This document shows, piece after piece, positions 41,484 through 49,199 of a stretch of 64,000 nucleotides of DNA. A model generated the notes under the pieces. That model was given only the letters and a program-made list of their open reading frames with translations. It ran no database searches and was not told the DNA's origin. Made by a program: the position numbers and the translations under genes. The stretch is from CAZYTX01 sp964650485 (GTDB lineage: Bacteria > RBG-13-61-14 > DATKZS01). The first letter of the stretch is position 1; each line of letters begins with the position of its first letter. The stretch lies in assembly GCA_964650485.1 (NCBI GenBank), contig CAZYTX010000002.1:62001-126000 (forward strand), given 5' to 3'.

Positions 41484-43663
41484 AGAGTCGTAGGACATTC
41501 ATAAAGCTTTGGGGCGCGGGGGCGCTGTCCGCGGCTTTTGGTTCATGGAGCGTGCAGGCCGGCGCACGGCCGGCTCCCGCGAGCATAAGGATAGGACACC
41601 TGGCTGACACCTACCTGGGTCTCGCGGACGACCCGGGGGAGTCCGGGTACAAGGACCCGGGCTGGCTCTTCGGACACGCGAACATGCTCTCGCAAGACAT
41701 TGCCGACCAGCTCCTGCACGCCCCTCCCGGAGTGGACCTCTTCGCGCACAGCGGCAAGCTGGCAAGCCAGCGCCTCGATCCCGATCAGAAGGAGCTTGTA
41801 ACAAAGGGGTGGTCAGAGGGGCTTGCAACTTCTGCCTTTGTCGCGACACCGGGCAAGTACTTTTCCAAGAGGATCAAGGGATTCAACCTGGTGGCGCTTT
41901 CAGAGTCCGACAGCCCGCTCCCGGTCCATGCAAGGCTTGAGCCGCGGCAAGAACAGCTCGAGTGGCTCATGCAAATCCTGGCAAAGTACCGGTTTACACC
42001 GACGGTCCTTGTCATGCACGCGCCTCTCCTGGACAGCCCTTTTGGCCAGGGGCTCGCGAGCAGAGACGAGAAGGCCCTGGTCGAGGTGATAAGGGCAAAC
42101 CCCCAGGTGTTGGCCGTGCTCTGCGGGGGGCTGCACGCGAACAGGGCCGCGTTCATTGCGGGCACTCATGCGCTGTGCATTGCGACTTCTTCCCCGGTGC
42201 TTTACCCGTGCGGCGGCCGGGTGATTGAGATCGAGGCCGGTGCAGAGGGCCGGGTTATCATACGCTCCGGGTTCGTACAGACCAGGTTGCAATCTCTGGT
42301 TGAGAAGAGCTTCCACCAGCTAAGGCCCATGTTCCCGCTCGACAGAGTGGGCCAGAGGAAAGACCGGTCATTTACGGCTTCCTCGCGTTCCGGAAAGATC
42401 GAACCCCGTGTGCACCCCTTAAGCCCGAACCTGGCCCCCTTCTGGAGGGATGACAGCCTCACCCTGGCAGTGCTTGCCGACACCCACGTGTGCCTGGACA
42501 GGTTCGTGAGCGACGAGTCCAGGGAAGAGTACGAGCTCATCGGCCACTTCGCGGAAAAGGGGGGCATGGAGATACTGGATGACCTGCTTGACCAGGTGGA
42601 AGCGGGCAGGCACCGGAAGGAGTTCTTTGACCAGGTGTTTGAAAAGGACCCGGAAAAGCCGGGGAATTTCATGGACGCGCCGGTGGACGGGGTGGTGGTT
42701 GCCGGGGACCTGACCGAGCACGGCAACGAGGAGGAATCCCTGCTTTTCAGGCAGAGGATCGAGAAGCTGCCAAGGCGGCTGCGGGAGAGGACCCTCCTTG
42801 CGTTCGGCAACCACGACCTTTACAGCGGGCACTTCTCTCCCCGGGCCGAGGCGAGCGGGAGGGATCGCATAACCGGCTTTTACAAGGACTACGTCTCCTC
42901 TGATAAAAAGAGCGACTATGTGGTCCAACTAACCGACTGGCTCTACATGATAGTGCTCGACACCACCATGCCTACAAAGAACCCCCTGGGCATGTCCCAG
43001 CAAAGGATTGACTGGCTGGACGACCAGCTAAAAGCGCTCGATAGCAAGGCCGTGATGGTGGTGTCCCATCACCCGCTGTATCAATTGACCCTGGTCCCTT
43101 TGCTGATGCTCTCATACCTCAGGCTCCGGTCGCACTTCACCCCCAAGAGAAGCGCGGCCAGGATGCAACTCCAGGACATTTTCCAAAGGCACAGCAACGT
43201 CAAGCTCGTGATAAGCGGCCACTACCACGGGACCGCGGTGGACCAGTTCGAGAAGCAAGCGCCCGCAGGTGATCTGCCGGACGACCTCTACACCACACAC
43301 ATACAGGCGCCATGCACAATCGAGTACCCAAACGGGTACAGGGTGCTGAGAATAGAAAGGCAGGGGAAAAGCGCCAGCATCGAGTACAGTTGCGCCTACA
43401 CCAGGCTGTCCGGGCTGCGCAGGGACTCGGGGAGCGCGCTCCTGTACAAGGTGCTGGGCACGAGACCGGGGCCGGGATGGAAGTATGAGAGGGCGCTCGC
43501 AAGGCTCAAGGAAAAGGAGAACTTCTCGGGCGAGGTGGCGAGGCTCGACCCGTACGACCTGGTGGACTTGAACGTGCGCGGGTTTAAGGACGGCACGGCC
43601 AACCTGGGCAGGGGGAACACACAAAAGCGCAATATCCGGGGAAAGATTGAGTTCACCATATAG
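41480..43663 (+). CDS. Tat-exported tandem metallophosphoesterase (degenerate N-terminal domain)
   Basis: 727 residues. The start KSRRTFIKLWGAGALSAAFG is a twin-arginine signal. Residues about 35-260 resemble a metallophosphoesterase that has lost key residues: GHLADTYLG in place of D-x-H, AHSGK for GD, no GNHD, then VMHAPLLDS and GGLHANR. From about 325 a complete second domain carries LAVLADTHVC, VVVAGDLTEHG, AFGNHDLYSG, MVVSHHPLY and VISGHYHGTA. The N-terminal copy may be structural or bind substrate. The operon suggests a periplasmic phosphoester substrate shared with the preceding proteins. Confidence 0.8.
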   Translation: MKSRRTFIKLWGAGALSAAFGSWSVQAGARPAPASIRIGHLADTYLGLADDPGESGYKDPGWLFGHANMLSQDIADQLLHAPPGVDLFAHSGKLASQRLDPDQKELVTKGWSEGLATSAFVATPGKYFSKRIKGFNLVALSESDSPLPVHARLEPRQEQLEWLMQILAKYRFTPTVLVMHAPLLDSPFGQGLASRDEKALVEVIRANPQVLAVLCGGLHANRAAFIAGTHALCIATSSPVLYPCGGRVIEIEAGAEGRVIIRSGFVQTRLQSLVEKSFHQLRPMFPLDRVGQRKDRSFTASSRSGKIEPRVHPLSPNLAPFWRDDSLTLAVLADTHVCLDRFVSDESREEYELIGHFAEKGGMEILDDLLDQVEAGRHRKEFFDQVFEKDPEKPGNFMDAPVDGVVVAGDLTEHGNEEESLLFRQRIEKLPRRLRERTLLAFGNHDLYSGHFSPRAEASGRDRITGFYKDYVSSDKKSDYVVQLTDWLYMIVLDTTMPTKNPLGMSQQRIDWLDDQLKALDSKAVMVVSHHPLYQLTLVPLLMLSYLRLRSHFTPKRSAARMQLQDIFQRHSNVKLVISGHYHGTAVDQFEKQAPAGDLPDDLYTTHIQAPCTIEYPNGYRVLRIERQGKSASIEYSCAYTRLSGLRRDSGSALLYKVLGTRPGPGWKYERALARLKEKENFSGEVARLDPYDLVDLNVRGFKDGTANLGRGNTQKRNIRGKIEFTI

Positions 43664-43691
43664 GGGCAGTATTTATGAATTTCTGTTGCTC

Positions 43692-43721
43692 TTGCATTGT
43701 TGCCCTTATCCGGGTTAAAAT
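43692..43721 (+). promoter_or_regulatory. Candidate promoter of the M23 peptidase gene
   Basis: TTGCAT (43692-43697) and TAAAAT (43716-43721), 18-bp spacer, in an AT-rich gap. It is upstream of the inverted repeat at 43754-43779. Confidence 0.35.
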
Positions 43722-43753
43722 ATTGGAGGTTTTCGCGGCGTAAAAAGACAAGT

Positions 43754-43779
43754 GGTTTTCAATGGGTTTATTGAAAACC
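43754..43779 (+). promoter_or_regulatory. Perfect inverted repeat in the leader of the M23 peptidase gene
   Basis: GGTTTTCAAT (43754-43763) and ATTGAAAACC (43770-43779) are exact inverses, with a six-base loop. No clean T-run follows, so this is more likely an operator or leader hairpin than a terminator. Confidence 0.45.
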
Positions 43780-43859
43780 ATGAGCACTTTTTCAATGTAT
43801 TGGCAAAGGCTTCTAAAAACATTGTTTTTTTTCGAAAGCAAAGCAGGGAGCACAAGAGC

Positions 43860-45398
43860 TTGGGAGCTAAGTGGGGCATAAGACCGCGCAGGACGCGCGC
43901 GAGATCTGCTGCTATCCGTCAGGGCCTGGTTGAAAGAGGCGAGTCCCCTGTAAAGCTTTTTTTGGGGGTTGGCGTATTATCTCTTCTTTTCGCTGTGTCC
44001 ATAGCCGGCGGTGTCATGCTCGGCAAATGGACCCTGTCCAGTCACGGGCAAAGCAATCTCTCCACCGCCGGCATTTTCCCGTCCCCTGGTGCAGCAGGTA
44101 ATGAGAAGTACGGGTCCACCCTGGACTACGGCGGTCCTCTGGAGCCGTTCGAGGATGAGTCGTACCTACTGGAGGAGATCCCGGACCCTTTGGAAGGCAT
44201 CGAGATCCAGGAGCGCTCGTACACCTTCACCAGGAGCGACAACCTGTTCACCTCGCTCACGGCAATGGGCGTGGAAAGGCCCCTCATACTCCAGTGGTGC
44301 AAGACAGCAAGAGACGAGTACGACCTTGCAAAGGTGAAGCCGGGACAGTCTTTCACGCTCTACTCCACACCTGAACCTGACAGAGAGTTCGTGAAGTTCG
44401 AGCTCAATATAAGCTCCACCGAGCGGATCGTCATATCCAGGGACAGGGAAGACTACCAGGTGTTCAGGGAGTACGTGGAACCGCCCCGGAACGAGCAGAC
44501 GGCCAGGAGCTACATCAACAAGCCCGCCCCCCACTGGGTGGACCCGGAGACCGGGCTTTACTACTACCAGGGCGTGATTGACGGCAACTTCTACGACTCG
44601 GCTGTAAACGCCGGCATGACCCCCGGCAAGGTGATGGCCCTGATCCAGGTATTCGGCACCCTGAACTTCCACTGCGACGTAAAGAGCGGGGACAGGTTCA
44701 AGGTGGTGGTGACTCCCGGCGACGACAGGAACGACGAGGGCCTTATCCTCGCCGCCATGATCGAGAGCAGGGGCAAGCCCCGCTACATCTTCAGGTTCGA
44801 GCACGGGGACCAGGCAGGCTACTTCACCGAGACCGGGGACGCGGCCCGCACCGACCGGCTCATCTGCCCGGTGCGCTACACCCGCATCTCCTCCTATTAC
44901 ACCCTTCGCCGCTACCACCCCATCCTCCATATTTACCGGCCCCACAGGGGCGTGGACTACGCGGCCCCCGCGGGGAGGCCGGTAAAGGCCGCGGCGCACG
45001 GCAAGGTTATCCAGGCGGGATGGAAAGGACAGTTCGGCCGCACCATAACGATCAGGCACAACCGCTCCTTCAAGACCCAGTACGCACACCTCTCAGGCTA
45101 TGCCAGGGGCATAAGGAAAGGAAAGTGGGTCAGGCAGGGACAGGTGATAGGCTACGTGGGCTCCACCGGGCTGTCCACCGGTCCGCACCTGGACTATCGA
45201 GTCTATCGCAACGGGATGCCCATCAATCCACTGCGGGTCACGGGCATGCCAAAGGAGCCGGTGAAGGACAAAAAGGCCTTTGAGAAGGTGAAACAAAGGC
45301 TCATGGCTGAGATCGAGGGCGAGGTTCCGCTCGGCCCGCCCCGGCCGTGGTCAAAAGGCTTTAAAACTACGGCGCTTGCAAGAGTGGACGAAAAATAG
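43860..45398 (+). CDS. M23 family metallopeptidase (MepM-like, membrane-anchored)
   Basis: About 512 residues from TTG 43860 (AGGGAG upstream); an in-frame GTG at 43752 is possible but would put the inverted repeat inside the coding region. One N-terminal membrane anchor (LFLGVGVLSLLFAVSIAGGV) precedes a periplasmic part with an OapA/LysM-like region (LFTSLTAMGVERPL, LAKVKPGQSFTLY) and a C-terminal peptidase_M23: HRGVDYAAPAGRPVKA (HxxxD), TQYAHLSGY and STGPHLDYRVY. The final motif is HLD and not HLH, which is unusual for the second zinc site. It probably cleaves peptidoglycan cross-links. Confidence 0.85.
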   Translation: MGAKWGIRPRRTRARSAAIRQGLVERGESPVKLFLGVGVLSLLFAVSIAGGVMLGKWTLSSHGQSNLSTAGIFPSPGAAGNEKYGSTLDYGGPLEPFEDESYLLEEIPDPLEGIEIQERSYTFTRSDNLFTSLTAMGVERPLILQWCKTARDEYDLAKVKPGQSFTLYSTPEPDREFVKFELNISSTERIVISRDREDYQVFREYVEPPRNEQTARSYINKPAPHWVDPETGLYYYQGVIDGNFYDSAVNAGMTPGKVMALIQVFGTLNFHCDVKSGDRFKVVVTPGDDRNDEGLILAAMIESRGKPRYIFRFEHGDQAGYFTETGDAARTDRLICPVRYTRISSYYTLRRYHPILHIYRPHRGVDYAAPAGRPVKAAAHGKVIQAGWKGQFGRTITIRHNRSFKTQYAHLSGYARGIRKGKWVRQGQVIGYVGSTGLSTGPHLDYRVYRNGMPINPLRVTGMPKEPVKDKKAFEKVKQRLMAEIEGEVPLGPPRPWSKGFKTTALARVDEK

Positions 45399-46043
45399 TT
45401 GATCCTTGACCTGCACGTGCATTCCATGTTTTCAGGGGACAGCCCCGCCCATCCCGAGGAATACGCCCGCCGAATGATGGAGATGAAAAAGGAGTTCGAG
45501 CTCTCGGGGTTTGTGCTCATGGAGCACAACCACATGGTGAGCCAGAGGGAGTGCGACCTCGGGGCCCTCTCCGAGAAGTACGGTCTTGTAATCCTGGCCG
45601 GGGTGGAGGCGGACACCTTCTGGGGGCACCTCCTGGTGTACGGCATGACCGGGGAGCTGTGGGATGCCGTGCAAGCAAACAAGGAAAGGAAACAGGAGCC
45701 GATCTCTTTTACCAGGACGGCGCATGAGAACGGAGCTGTGGTGGTTCCGGCCCACCCTTTCCGGGGGTTTATAGGGGTCAGGGACAGGTGCGACCAGTTG
45801 CCGGGCGTTAACCTGATTGAGGGCTTGAACGGGGCAAACTCGGGATTAGAGAACATCGCGGCCCTGGACTTCGGCAAGAGGATGGGATGGGCAATGACCG
45901 GGGGGTCGGACGCGCATTTCCTGGGAGAGCTCGGAGGCGCACTCACCAGGCTGCAAAAAGAGGTAAGGACAATGGATGAGCTGGTGCGCGAGCTCAGGGC
46001 CGGCCGGTGCGAGCCGCTCCGGCTTGAGCAGGCCAAGAGGTGA
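45399..46043 (+). CDS. PHP-domain phosphoesterase
   Basis: 214 residues from TTG 45399, directly after the M23 stop. PHP metal motifs in order: DLHVHSMFSGDS, EHNHM, GVEADTFWGH, VVVPAHPFRG and GGSDAHF. Members of this family hydrolyse phosphoesters in nucleotides, DNA 3' ends or histidinol phosphate; the substrate here is undefined. It is likely co-transcribed with the M23 gene. There is no clear ribosome site for the TTG. Confidence 0.83.
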   Translation: MILDLHVHSMFSGDSPAHPEEYARRMMEMKKEFELSGFVLMEHNHMVSQRECDLGALSEKYGLVILAGVEADTFWGHLLVYGMTGELWDAVQANKERKQEPISFTRTAHENGAVVVPAHPFRGFIGVRDRCDQLPGVNLIEGLNGANSGLENIAALDFGKRMGWAMTGGSDAHFLGELGGALTRLQKEVRTMDELVRELRAGRCEPLRLEQAKR

Positions 46044-46112
46044 GGGTCTTTATCGTCAGCCTGGTTCCCCTTTTGTCTTGACTGTTCATTTTCAGGACCC
46101 ATCTTTAATATT

Positions 46113-46709
46113 ATGGACGCCCGGGAAGAGCTGGTGCAAGAGAAAGAGATACTGGAGCTTCTTAAGGCTGATGACGACAGGGCTTTCGACCTCATGGTTG
46201 AGCTGTTCGGTCCCATGCTCTACAGGTACGCCCTCCGGATGTGCGGCCCCATCTCCGAGGCCGAGGACGTGCTCCAGGACACCTTTTTAACCGCCAGGGA
46301 GAAGATAGGCCAGTTCCGGGGCGACGGCCGGCTGCGCAACTGGCTGTTCACCATAGCCGGCAATTCCTGCCGGCAGCGCAGGCGGAGCGCTCAGGGCCGG
46401 CAGTCCAGGGAGCTGGACGTGGACGACGTGGACCTGCCGCTTGACCAGGCCGTGGATTACGACCCTCCCAGGTGGCAGCGGAGTCCCATGGAGGTGGCGC
46501 TGAACGCGGAGCTTGTCGAGCGTCTGGAGCAGGCCATAGCAAGGGTCCCGGAGACCAACCGCTCCGCGCTTTTGCTGCGCGACGTGGAGGGGCTCAGCAC
46601 CAGGGAGACAGCGGAGGTGCTGGGCATATCCGAGGAGGCGGTGAAGATACGGCTGCACCGTGCCAGGGCCTTTGTAAGGAACCTCCTGGCGGACTACGTG
46701 GAGGACTGA
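46113..46709 (+). CDS. ECF-type RNA polymerase sigma factor
   Basis: 198 residues. Region 2 (AFDLMVELFGPMLYRYALRM, EAEDVLQDTFLTAR, LRNWLFTIAGNSCRQRRR) and region 4 (LEQAIARVPETNRSALLLRD, LSTRETAEVLGISEEAVKIR, LHRARAFVR) are complete. The inter-region linker is a little long. It is followed 3 bp later by a zinc anti-sigma gene, the usual pairing. The promoter it recognises cannot be inferred from this window. Confidence 0.92.
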   Translation: MDAREELVQEKEILELLKADDDRAFDLMVELFGPMLYRYALRMCGPISEAEDVLQDTFLTAREKIGQFRGDGRLRNWLFTIAGNSCRQRRRSAQGRQSRELDVDDVDLPLDQAVDYDPPRWQRSPMEVALNAELVERLEQAIARVPETNRSALLLRDVEGLSTRETAEVLGISEEAVKIRLHRARAFVRNLLADYVED

Positions 46710-46712
46710 TCC

Positions 46713-46940
46713 ATGGATGAGCACTGCAAGGTTTTAAGGGAGAAGTTTTCCGCCTACATTGACGGCGAGGCCTGCGACGAGGACTGCAAGGCAATCGCGG
46801 AGCACATAGAGACATGCGAGTGCTGCAAAAGCTGCATGGAGAGCCTTAAGGCCACCAGGGACATGCTCGAAAAAATGCCATGGCCGCAGATACCCGAACA
46901 CCTGAAAGACCGGCTCAAATCATGCCTTAAAAACGACTAA
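46713..46940 (+). CDS. Zinc-binding anti-sigma factor-like protein (ZAS), soluble
   Basis: 75 residues with a HxxxCxxC motif (EHIETCECCKSC) preceded by YIDGEACDEDC: the zinc anti-sigma core. It has no membrane helix, unlike many ZAS proteins, and 8 Cys, so it may sense thiol or metal stress in the cytoplasm. Start is 3 bp after the sigma gene, so they are co-translated and co-regulated. Confidence 0.85.
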   Translation: MDEHCKVLREKFSAYIDGEACDEDCKAIAEHIETCECCKSCMESLKATRDMLEKMPWPQIPEHLKDRLKSCLKND

Positions 46941-46957
46941 AAGCCACAACCGAAGAC

Positions 46958-48340
46958 TTATCTCTGTATATACCCCAAGGATTCGAGCAGGTCCCTGGTG
47001 CGGGAGGGGCTTTTTGCAGCGGCCCTTTTAGCCCTCACAGTTAGCATGTCCCTCTCGAAGCGCATAAGCTCATCTGTCATTTCCTGCAGCAGTCGCGGTC
47101 TTTTGCCGGCGAGGTCCCTCTGCTCCCCGGGGTCGGACCACAGGTCGTATAGCTCGGCCCGGTCAGGGTTTTTCGAGAGTATGATCTTTTTATTTTCTTT
47201 CAGCAGGCTCTTCATTACATGGCCCTGGTGGAACAGGTGCCAGCAGGCGGCAAAAGCCGGGCGGTCTTTAGCGGAGCCAGGCTCGCGCATCACGGGCACG
47301 AGGCTCTTGCCCTCGATTTTAGCGGGCGGGTCAACGCCGGCGAGCTCCAGCATGGTGGGCATTACGTCAATTTGTCTCACCACGGCACGCACCCTTTTGC
47401 CGGCCGCCGCCCCATGCGCCCTGATGAACAAAGGCACGCTTATGACCTCCTGGTACAGGGTGTTGCCGTGCCCGAAGCCGGCGTGCTCCAGGAACTCCTC
47501 GCCGTGGTCCGAGGTGATGACCAGGATTGAGCCGCGGGGATCGAGCAGGCCGGCCTCCTGCAGAGCTTCGAGCAGGTCTTGCAGGCGCCGGTCGGTGTAT
47601 GCTATCTCGCCGTCGTAGAGCGATCGCAGCCGCTCGAAGGTGTGCCTCCCAATGGTGGCGCCGAGGTCGAACAGGCCGGGAATCTTGACGAGCTTTTCCG
47701 GTTCCCACAGGGTTTTTTGGTCGGGGCCGGTCCTGAACCTGTTGTTGTACGGCGCAGGAGGCTCGTAAGGGTAGTGGGGGTCGAAGTACATGATGTATAG
47801 GAACACCGGCCGGGAGGGAGTCCCGTTCAGTCTTTGCAGCCAGTCTTGCACCATGTCGGTAAGATTTTTTGCGTCCTCGGAGCCGTCGAACATGAAGCTC
47901 TCGAACCCCTGTCCGAAGCCGAAGTCAGGATGAATAAACGGGCTTGCCGAGAAGGCCGCGGTGAAATAGCCGGCCTCCCCGAGTATCTCCGCCATGGTCA
48001 GGTTGTCTTCCGGGAGCACCACGCGGTCTTTGCCCAGAGAGCCGTGCTGCGGAGGGTAGAGCGAGGTGAAAAGAGACGCCACTGAGGGAGGCGTCCACGA
48101 GGCCTGTGCCATGCATTGCTCGAATACCAGGCCGGTTTGCGCCAGACGGTCAATCCCGGGGCTGGTGTTGCGGAAGTATCCGTAGAGCCCCAGGTGGTCC
48201 GGCCGCAGGGTGTCAATGCTTATTATAACTATGTGCGGGCGCTGCGGTGTCCTGTTCCCGGCCGGGGATGCAGCCATGGAGAAGAGTGCGAAGCATGCCA
48301 GGGCGATAACCCCTTGAATCTTTCTTTTACAAAGCTCCAC
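46958..48340 (-). CDS. Exported sulfatase-fold (alkaline-phosphatase-superfamily) protein
   Basis: 460 residues. The N-terminal hydrophobic stretch (GVIALACFALFSMAASPAG) is a signal peptide. Then HIVIISIDTLRPDHLGLYGY, ASWTPPSVASLFTSLYP, FLYIMYFDPHYPYEPP, LVITSDHGEEF and DVMPTMLELAGVDPP. The nucleophile position is T-x-P-S (WTPPS), lacking the Cys/Ser-x-P-x-R signature, like the membrane protein at 39294-41483. It likely acts on phosphate or phosphonate esters or on sulfate esters by another mechanism. Convergent with the sigma/anti-sigma pair. Confidence 0.82.
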   Translation of the reverse strand: MELCKRKIQGVIALACFALFSMAASPAGNRTPQRPHIVIISIDTLRPDHLGLYGYFRNTSPGIDRLAQTGLVFEQCMAQASWTPPSVASLFTSLYPPQHGSLGKDRVVLPEDNLTMAEILGEAGYFTAAFSASPFIHPDFGFGQGFESFMFDGSEDAKNLTDMVQDWLQRLNGTPSRPVFLYIMYFDPHYPYEPPAPYNNRFRTGPDQKTLWEPEKLVKIPGLFDLGATIGRHTFERLRSLYDGEIAYTDRRLQDLLEALQEAGLLDPRGSILVITSDHGEEFLEHAGFGHGNTLYQEVISVPLFIRAHGAAAGKRVRAVVRQIDVMPTMLELAGVDPPAKIEGKSLVPVMREPGSAKDRPAFAACWHLFHQGHVMKSLLKENKKIILSKNPDRAELYDLWSDPGEQRDLAGKRPRLLQEMTDELMRFERDMLTVRAKRAAAKSPSRTRDLLESLGYIQR

Positions 48341-48382
48341 ACTACTATTTTGAACGGTCTTGCTTGCAGTGGCAAGATGCTT

Positions 48383-49087
48383 TCATTTGCCGGGCGGTGA
48401 TTCCTTGTACGGCTTCTCCAGGACATCTCTGGGTATGGTATGTGGCTCCTCCATGTATTTCTTAAAGGTCTTGAGGAATGGCTCGTAGAAGTTAATGTTG
48501 CCGAAGGCGTGGGGAGCGGTGAACAGGCAGGAGGGCTTCTCGCCGTAGGGTATCCCCAGCACCATGGTGCGATACCCCGAGCCGAAGATGACCACCTTTG
48601 CGCCCAGGTTCCTGAGCGGGTTCCTGGAGACCATGAGCGCGTAGTTCCTGCTGACCTCTTCCCCGGGGAACAGGTACCGTGCCAGCCATACGGCTATCCT
48701 GGGGTAATGCACGGCGACCCATTTTGGAAAGGGCTTCCAGCTCTCACGCACGTTCCTCTCGACGAAGTGATCGTTCTTCTCCCTGATGGCCACGTGGTCC
48801 AGCATGTCCGCGCCCTCGCGCACCGGCCTCACGTACCCCGCAGGATACCTGGTGGGATAGGGCTTTCCGTTCAAGGCTATCATGTACTGGGGCAGGTGCT
48901 CGGCTGAAAGGCGGGCTGCGATCTTCATGCAGAGCTGGTTGGTCTTGTGCCCTCTTTCCTTGCAGAACTCGAGAAACGGTTTCATGTCAACGTCAAAGAG
49001 GATGTCAACCTCGTACTTACGTCTAAGGTACCAGTGGTACTCCACCGGCCCGAACTTCTCTCCCCTCCACGGATGTCCCGGATACAT
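48383..49087 (-). CDS. Chloramphenicol-acetyltransferase-fold-like protein, unassigned
   Basis: 234 residues from ATG 49087 (GGAGAGGG upstream). It contains EVDILFDVDMKPFLEFCKER, KTNQLCMKIAARL and ALNGKPYPTRYP, a pattern reminiscent of CAT/2-oxoacid-dehydrogenase acyltransferase domains. There is no HxxxDG catalytic motif I can identify, so this may be an inactive or divergent relative. It has no signal peptide. It lies downstream of the SPFH genes on the same strand, about 110 bp away, possibly in another transcript. Confidence 0.45.
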   Translation of the reverse strand: MYPGHPWRGEKFGPVEYHWYLRRKYEVDILFDVDMKPFLEFCKERGHKTNQLCMKIAARLSAEHLPQYMIALNGKPYPTRYPAGYVRPVREGADMLDHVAIREKNDHFVERNVRESWKPFPKWVAVHYPRIAVWLARYLFPGEEVSRNYALMVSRNPLRNLGAKVVIFGSGYRTMVLGIPYGEKPSCLFTAPHAFGNINFYEPFLKTFKKYMEEPHTIPRDVLEKPYKESPPGK

Positions 49088-49199
49088 CTCCCTCTCCAAT
49101 CAAGCACAGACTTTCGAACCGGCGCGTAGGTGCGCGGACTCTCGCAAAAAGATAGATAGTAAAGCGGGGTATTCTCTTGCCGTGCGCGGACCTCTCCAG

